Below, one piece after another: positions 1-9,000 of a stretch of DNA of 47,282 nt (position 1 is its first letter; the number at the start of each line of letters is the position of its first letter). Position numbers and translations under genes: made by a program. The DNA lies in assembly GCA_030157785.1 (NCBI GenBank), contig JAOAUC010000043.1, forward strand, positions 1-47,282. Direction: 5' to 3'. The DNA comes from Zoogloea oleivorans. GTDB taxonomy: Bacteria; Pseudomonadota; Gammaproteobacteria; Burkholderiales; Rhodocyclaceae. The notes under the pieces were generated by a model. It searched no databases. It was given only the letters and a program-made list of their open reading frames with translations, and was not told the origin of the DNA.

Positions 1-3000
1 TTGCTGCCGTGCAGCGTGTCACTGCCATCGCTCACCGACGTGGCGATCGTGAACGGTCTGTTGTAGTTCAGGCTTGGTGTGAAGCTCAGGCTGGCCAGCT
101 GTGTGTTGACGTCGGCGACCGCGCCGCTGGCCGTCCACACCCCGCTGGCGAAGGCCGAGGTGACGGCACCGGAGGTGGCGGTGTTGAGACTGCCGGCGGC
201 AAGGTCCGACAGGGTCAGGGTGACCGTGACATTGGGGCTGTCCACATCGCCCACGACGATCGCCGTCAGGGCGAGCGTGGTGTCTTCCGTATAGCTCTGC
301 GCCGTGTTCAGGTTGCTGGCTGTCGGCGCATCGTTAGTTGCCGTGATATTGACCGTCGAACTTCCGCTGGCGGCAAGCGCGCCTCCGGAACCTTGAGCGC
401 CGGTATTGCCGTCGTTGAAGGCCCAGTTGATCTGGACGCTGGACGGTGGGGTATCTGAGGCGTTCACGTAGGCAAGCGAGTTCATGAGCTCGTTGACACG
501 CACCTGCGTGGCATTGCCGTTGAACGTGAGACTCAGAGTGCCGGCCGAGTTGGTCGTTACGGTGCCCACATTGACCCCACCAAGCAGCAGGCTGCCGCCT
601 TCGGTCAGTGCGGCAAGATTGCCGCTTGCCGAGAAGCGATCCAGGGCGTTGGCGCCCCCATTACGCGTCAAGGTCAGCGTTGCGCCGTCGAAATTGTTGT
701 CGGCAGACAGATCGGGGTCAAAGATGCTTGCGTCGCTGTCGATCACAGCCGGTGTGCCGTCCTCGGTGTAGGTGACGGTTCCGCCCAGGGATGTGAAACC
801 GGGCGTTTCATTGACCTTACTGACCGTAACTGCAATGGCCTGGGTGTCTGCCACAAAGCCGTCGCTTACTTCGACGATGACGTTGTAGATGTTGTCACCG
901 CCCACATCGGACGGTGCTTCGTGGTCAGGCGCCAAGGTGAAGAGCAGGACGCCCGTAGTAGCGTCGATCGTGAACTTGGCCTGATCGTCGCCGCCGGTGA
1001 TCCGGTAACTGAGTTCGGCCGGGGCGCTGTCCGCATCGGTGGCCGTTACCGTTGTCACGGCCGTGGTGTTCTCGTTCACGACTACGCTCGCGCTCGCGCC
1101 ACCACCGTTGCTGGTGATGACCGGCACGGCGGGCGGCGTGTAATTGATGACCAGGTAGGGACGCAGACTGACCGTGCCGTACTCGGACGAGGCGAAAGCC
1201 CAGTTGTCGGCACCCGGGTTCTGGGTGATGAAGGCCCAGCCATGGTTGGCCGCACCATCTGCCCAGGCTTGTACGGTAGCGGTCAGCCCGCTGATGGTGT
1301 TCCACCCCGCGGTACCGGAACTGAAGGTTGTCTCGGCCGAGCTGGCCGCTTCGCTGCCATTGGTCTGGACGCCCGTGCCAAGGGTGTTCCAGGTGGCGCT
1401 CTCCGACCAGGTACTGAGCATCCGGTAGAGGGATATCGTGTCGGCCGCATCACGGTTGGTGACATAGAACGACAGCGACGCCGAGTTGATCGTGGCCCCG
1501 AAAGGGATTTGCCCGACGGCGCTACCGAACAGGTTGTCGAACTTCAGCAGGCCTTGCGCAAGCGGCGAGCCATCATCTGTAAGAACGGTGGTGGCGCTGC
1601 CGTAGGCGGTGGTCGGTGTGTTGTCCTCGACGTAGGTGTCTTGGGTGCCGGTGTAGCCATCCACCCCTTCCTGGTAACGGGTGGCGCCTACCTGGACGTG
1701 GACGAGACGGGAATCGGTCAGCGCGCCACCGCCGGTATTGCCCTGATCGCTGGCGTTGAGGGTAATGGTGGCGTCACCGTTGTAGGCAGTGGCTGGGGTA
1801 AAGGTCAGCCCTTCGAGCGCAGCATTGATGTCGGCGAGACTGCCGCTAAAAGTCAGCATGCTGTCCACCGTGCCGTCGCCAACAGAAAACGTCAGCCCCG
1901 CGATGCTGCCGAGGGTGAGCGTACCGTGGGTGGCAATCAGGCTGGCCTCGATGGCGGCGCCACCGGCATCCGGATCGGCGATGGAGAATGAATTGCCATT
2001 GGCGACGCTGAAAACCAGCGCCGTGCTTACGGCGGTAACCTGCGCCCCCGGCGTAGTGTTGTCCGGCGCGTCATTCACGGCAGTGATGTTGATCGTTACT
2101 GCCGCCGACCCACTGGCGGAGCTGCCACTACCGCTGCTGCCCAGATCGTCCACTGCCAGGGTCAAGGTGTCGCTGGCGGGCGGCGTGTCGGTATCGATCA
2201 GGTAGGCAAGGCTGCTGCCCAGATTGCCGGCCAGCAGATCGTTGATCTGAGCTTGCGTGCCCTCAAAGGTGAGACTGGCGGTGCCGGTGCCACTGATCGT
2301 CACGCCGGTGCTGCCGGCCGATGCGGCAAGCACGCCGGAGGCCACGTCAAGCGTAGCCCGGATCACGGCATTGCCGGCATCCACATCGGAAATCGACATG
2401 CCGGTGCCTGCCAAAGCCAGGGAAAGCTGCTCGGTGGCAGCGTAGCCGGGCTGGGTAATGGTGGCCAGCGGCGCTTCGTTGGTGTTGGTAACGGTAACGA
2501 ACAGAGTCTGCGTGTCGGCGGCGCTGTTGCTGTCGACGACCCGGACGATCACCTCATAGACGTTGTCGCCATTGGCGTCGATGGCGTTCTCGTAGTTTGG
2601 GGCAGACACGAAGCGCAACTCGCCGGTAACGCTGTCGATGCTGAAGGCGGTCTCGTCGGCACCGCCGCCAAGGCTGTAAACCAGCCCTGTGCTGTCCGGA
2701 TCAACGGCCGTCACCGTGCTGACGGCCGTCGTGTTTTCTGCAACAAAAATGATGGCAATGACATCGCCACCATCCGAAACAAGGGTTGGCGCGTCGTTGG
2801 ACGGGATGATCGTCAAGGTGCCGCCAACCACATTGCTGGTGCCGCCATCCCCATCCTCCACGTAGCCGATCATGGTCCGGACCGCGGTAGACGGGGCATC
2901 GGAGACATTTTCGTAGGTGATGTTGCGGGCGATGGCCTGCACGATGGCGGACGTGGCGTTGGAGTTGAAACTGATGATCAGCGGTGTGCTGCCATCGGTG

Positions 3001-6000
3001 CCTCCAGCCCAGTCACCGACCACCATGTTGTTGAAAACCACGCTACTGCTGCTTATGGCGATCTGCCCTGCCCCCGATCCTTCGTTGCGGATCGCAATGC
3101 GGTCTTCGGGCTGCCCGTTGCTGGAGAAATACACGACCATCCGGCCGCCGTCGAAATCAGCCGAATCCACGTCGCTGATGCTTGCGGTTGGCGCCACGAT
3201 GACCGGGCCTGCGCTTTCCGGATAGTTGGAGTTGCCGGAAATGAAGGAGACGGAAGGCGCGTCATTGACCGGCGTCACCGTAATCATGAGCGCCTCCGAA
3301 TCGCTCTGCGCACCCCCTGTCCCGCTGTTGCCCTGGTCGCTGAGGTCGATCTGCAGCCAGGCGGCACCGCTGAAGCCGGAGGATGGTGTGAAGACCATGC
3401 CGTCCAGGGCGGTATTGATGTCCGCCACCGTACCCGAGATATCGATCATTCCGTCAGCCGTGCCATCGCCGGCCTGGAAGGTGAGCCCGGCAGTGCCGGC
3501 CAGCGTGATGACACCATTGCCGGCAGAAAATGTCACCCGAACCGGCGCCAGCAGTGCGTCGGCATCGCCGATGGTGACCGGATTGCCTGTGCTGGTGCCG
3601 AACGTGATTGCAGCGTCCTCGGCTACTGACTGGGCGGTGGGCAGGTTGATGACTGGTGCATCGTTTACCGCCTCGACCAGCACCGATATATCGACGTTGT
3701 TGCTGGTCGTGCCGTCACCCTCTACAAGCACCAGGCGCACGGTACGGGTATTGTCGGAAATCGCGTCGCCGCTACTGCTGAAGCTCAGGTTGCGCGCCAG
3801 CGCCTGCACGGCGAGCAGATCAGCTGCAGCGTTGAAGCTCACCACCAGGGGGGTACCACCAGTCCCGCCCGAGACGGTGCCGATGACAACCCCTCCGTAG
3901 GTGAGGTTTGCGCCACTGAGTCCGATCTGCCCCACACCGGTGCCGTCATTGCGGATCGCCAGTACGTCGCTGCTGTTGCCCATAGCGGTCAGGCTGGCTG
4001 TCAGCGTGCCGCCGGCGAAGTTGGTGGAATCCACGTCGGTGACGAGGATTCCGCTATCCAACATCACGGCCGGCTGGTTCTCGACATACGCCACGCCCCC
4101 CCCCGATGGGCTCAGTACGGGCGGATCGTTGAAGTCGGTAACAGCCACCCCGGCCGAAAACTCGGAGGTGGTGGAATGGCTGGCGTAGCCCGCGACGCTT
4201 TGCGTGGCTGTTGCGCTCAGGTATTCGCCCTCTGCAACGCCGACCGCCAGGGTCGTACTGACCGAGGCGTTACCCGATGCGTCAGTGGCCACATTGAGAA
4301 AACCCAGGTAGCGCTGGCCTTCGCCGTAGCCGCTGGCATCGAGGCTGGCACTGGCAAAGAACTCGATGCGGTAGTAGCCATTCGCCACACTGTTCAGGCT
4401 GCCACTGATGAACAGTTGCCCGGCGCCATCAGCGAAGGCTGTTGCGATGACCGGGTAGTTCTGAAGGGCGTTGGCACCGGAATCGCCGTCACCGGCATCG
4501 TTGGCGGTAACGCCACTGGCATCCAGATCGATCCCCAGTCCGGTGTTGGCGTAAATGCTGTTGCCGAGCACGCGAGTGGCCGACGTCGTCGTGCTGACCA
4601 CCACGCCCGGCCCGATATTGCCGGCGATCACGTTGCCCTGGCCGGCCAGGGTGCCGCCGATCAACACATTGGTGGAGCCGCTATTGGACAGGATTCCCCC
4701 TGTCACGCCGGTGCCACCGCCATTACCCAGTACGGCGCCGGTGGCTCCCAGCCCGATGGTGTTGCCTTGAATCGTCACGCCGTCGGCGTACAGGTAAATG
4801 CCGCCGTGGGCGCTGCTCCAGCTGGCATTGGTGTTGCCGGAGATCAGGTTGTCGGCAATCGTGGTGTTTGCTGCCAGGGCATCGACCACCACGCCGAAAC
4901 CGCCGTTTGAACGTGCCGCAGTGCCGGCGGCGTCGACGCCGATGTAGTTGTTGCGAACAAGGTTGCCCGACGTGCTTGCGCCGGTAAGATAGACGCCGTA
5001 CTGCGTGTTTCCTGCAATGACGTTGCCCGCGGCAGCCGAAGCGCCGCCAATGGTATTGCCACTTGCACCGGCAGAAAGCATTACGCCGGCCTGACCGTTC
5101 CCTACTGCGTTGCTCCCACTGGCATCGAGGCCGATGTAGTTGCCCTGCACCACGTTACCGGAGGACGCACCGCCAAAGTAAAGCCCGTTGGACGCGTTTC
5201 CGGCAATCACGTTACGCTCGGCAGCCGAAGTGCCGCCGAACTGGTTGTTGTTTGAATCTATGAGGTAAACGCCATGCCATTGATTGGCGAGCGCCGCGGT
5301 GCCGGCTGCGTTCAGGCCAATCAGGTTGCCAAGGATGAGGTTGTTATTCGATCCGTTACCCAGGTAAAGACCGGGGCCGTAATTGCCCGACAGCAGGTTG
5401 CCATCGTTCGCACCTGTGCCGCCAATCTGGTTGCCGGACGACCCCCACAGGTTAATGGCGTTATTGGTTGGCGCAGCCGTGGTGCCATCCGCACTGGTGC
5501 CGATACGGTTGCCGACGATACGATGACCACCTGAGTCGGCCATGTCGATGCCGTCTTCGGTGAAATTCTGGATCACCAAGCCACGTATCGTGCTGCCGTC
5601 GGAGCCGGTGTAAAGCTGCAGGCCATCCTGCACGGTTCCACCGCCATTGATGACCACCACCGGCTTGCTGCCAGACGTGGTCCAGTCGGGCTCGGTGCTG
5701 CCGTCAATGGTGATTGTGCCGGTGATGGCCGGCAGAATTGAAGCAAGGTTGATGGTGTGCGCGCCGCCTACCAGTGCATCGGCGATATCGAAAGTGATGG
5801 TGTCCGCCCCGGCCGTATTGTTGGCCGCGATGATCGCTTCCCGCAGGGATATTTTGCCGTCCGCCCCCTTGTCGAGAATCAGGGCGCCAATGCTTGATGT
5901 GTCACCGCCAAGCTGATCCGCCGTCGTGGTGACGACCAGCTCGCTGGCCACGTTGGTGACTGTGACGGAAATGCTCTGCGTGTCGGTCAGGGAGCCATCG

Positions 6001-9000
6001 CTAACCTGGACGACGAGGTCGTAGACATTGTTACCGCCGCTGTCCGTCGGGTTTTCAAAGTCGGGCGCGGTAAGGAAGCGCAGGACGCCGGTGCTCGCGT
6101 CAATCGAAAACTTGTTCTTGTCCACACCAGCGGAGAGGCTGTAGGTCAGCGTGCCGGAAGGTATGTCGGCATCGGTGGCAGTCACAGAGGTCACTGCGAT
6201 GGTGTTCTCGGCCACCGAAATCGATGCAGGTGCACCGTTTCCGTTGCTGGTGATCACCGGGGCGTTGTCGTTGACGCCATTGATGGTGATGATGAAGCTG
6301 CCCGAGGAGGTGCTGCCGACGCCGTCGTTCACGCTGAAGGCGAAGCTGTCTCCGCTGCTCTCCGATCCGTTCTGGGTGTAGGTGACGAGCCCGGCGTTGA
6401 TATCGGCCTGTGTGAAGCTGCCCGAGCCGGCAAGGGCCACGCCGTTGCGGTACAGGGTTCCGTTGGTCGGTATGGCGGTCAGCGTGTAGGTCAGCTGGGC
6501 AGCGGTGTTATCCACGTCGCTGGTGGTCAGCATCGCCGCCGTAATCACGTTGCCTGCTGAGCCCTCGCTCAAACTGGCGCCGGCATTGACGGTGATGCTC
6601 TGCTCGTCGTTGACGGCATTGATCGTCAGCGAAACGGTGTCGGTTGCCGACGAGAAGGCGCTGGAACCGCCGCTCACCGTGGTGTCGGCGAGGCTGCCGT
6701 TACTGCCCGAGCTGCGGTCCCAGGCCCGGATGGTGACGGCATTCGCCTGGGTGCCGTTGTAGTTGCTGTTCGGGACGAAGTACACCCGGGTCAGGCTGTC
6801 GGCTGCGAGCAGGCGCGCGCTGGCGGCACCGACAGAACCGAGGGTGCTCCAGTTGGAGCCCCCGTTGACCGTGTAGTACCAGGTGCCCGATGTGCTGTTG
6901 GTGGCCACGACGGCCACGCCAAGACTGGCGCCGGCGTCTTCGTCGGTCACGTTGTTCCAGCCCGTGCCGTCTACATAATCGACCAGGGCGGAGATGAGGG
7001 TCCCGACGGCGCCCAACGGCGCACCCGAGTCTTCCTGTTGCGCGGTCAAGGCGACTGCCGGCGTGGTGTTGAGCAGTGGCGCTTCATTGACGTTAGCCAC
7101 CGTCACGGCGATTGCCTGGGTATCGCTGCCTCCTGCCCCGTCGCTCACCTGTACGGTCACGTCATAGACGTTGTTGAGCCCCGCATCGGTCGGCGCCTCA
7201 TAGTTTGGCGCAGAGATGAAGCTGAGAACACCGGAGGCATTGATGGAGAACTTCGCCGCGTCAGTACCCGAAAGCGAGTAAGTGGCCGTGCCACCATCCA
7301 CGTCGGACGAGGTGACAGTGGTCACCGCCGTGGTGTTTTCTGCCACGCTGACGCTGGCGGTCGCCCCACCGCCATTGCTGCCGATGACTGGGGCGTCATT
7401 CACCGCACTCACCGCCATCGCAACAATGGCCTCCGCACTGGCCTCTCCGCTGCCGTCGGAAACCCTCAGGCTGACGGTACGGGTCGCCGTACTCGGGTTC
7501 TCGCTGGCGTCACGGTAGGTAATGTTGCGCACCAGCGCCTGCACCGCCGCCACCGTTGCATTGCTGTTGAAGGTCACCGTCAGCGGTGTGCTGCCGTTGC
7601 CGAAGCTGCCGCTGTAGGTGCCGATGATCACGCCACCGTAAGTGACGTTACTTCCTGAAATCCCGATCTGGCCCGCACTGATGCCTTGGTTGCGAATGCC
7701 CAGTTCGTCGGTGGCCGTACCATTGGCGGTAATCTGGTAGAGCAGTTGCCCGCCGTTGAAAACGGCAGTGTCGTCATCCGTCACCGTTGCTGCCGCGTCG
7801 TAAATGGCTGCCGCGTTTTCCACATAAGTGGCACTGGAACCGCTGATGACCAACACGGGGGGGGACTTGCTGGCGTAGCGCTGCATGAACACGCCGTCAC
7901 TGTCGCCCGACCCGTTCCCGCCCCAGACCACCACGGCGTGGCCTTTCGTATCCACCGCCACCGAGGAATAGAACTGCTCCCCGCTGGTCGTCGTGTTCAC
8001 CCGCACCTCGCCCGTCAAGGCATCGCCGGACGAGTTATATTGCCGGACGTAGACGCCACGCAGACTGCCGTCCTGCTGATTGCTGTTCCATGTCACCAGG
8101 AATCCGCCAGCCCCGGACGACGCCACCATCACCCGCGTCTGTGCATCGGTTACCGTTGTATTGATGCGGAACTCGCCTCCCAGCGCAGTGCCTGCAGCGT
8201 TGTAGCGCTGACCATAGACCCCCAGGTTGCTGCCATCCTGCTGATTGCTCTGCCAGACGATGACGAAGCCGGTGGTGTCCATGGAGATTGACGGAAACGC
8301 CTGGGCATCCGCAGTCGTCGAATTGACGCGGAATTCGCTGCCCTGCTTGGTGCCGGCGGCATCGAAGCGCTGCGCGTAAATACCGAAGGTCGATCCGTCC
8401 TGCCCGTCGCTGGACCAGGCAATGACGAACTTTCCGGTCGAGTCCATCGCAATCGACGGCACCTCCTGGTTGGCGGCCGTATAGGTATTGACCAGAAATT
8501 CATTGGAGAGCGCCGTACCGTTGGCCGCAAAGCGGCGGGCATAGACTCCCCAACTGTTGGCAACGTCCTGATTCCAGCTCACCCAGGTGACGACGAAATT
8601 GCCCGAACCATCCACGGCAACGGCAGGCGCAGCCTGGTCATAGGTCGTTGTCTGCGCGACGCGGAACTCCGAGGCATCCAGTGCCGTCCCGGCAGCGTTG
8701 TAGCGCCGCGCATAGACACCCAGATTGCTGCCGTCCTGCCCAACGCTCTGCCAGACGACGACAAAATTGCCGGAGGAATCCATCGCCACCTCGGGCCACT
8801 CCTGGTCCCCCGAGGTGTAGGTATTGACGCGGAACTGCGCGCCCTGGGCCGTACCGGCGGCGTTGTAGCGCTGGGCGTAGATTCCGATGCCGCTGCCATC
8901 AACGCCGGAGCCGTCCTGCCAGACCACGACGTAGTTGCCGTTGGCGTCCATGGCCACGGTCTTCGTTCCCATCATGGGTTCCTGGGATCCGCTGGTCGTT

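Noticed and set aside
921..3629. Long plus-strand frames (e.g. 921-1991, 2253-3629) opposite the giant gene
   Set aside because: Translations are low-complexity Gly/Arg/Val-rich without family motifs, and the minus frame is continuously open with clear domains. They are antisense shadows of GC-rich repeats.
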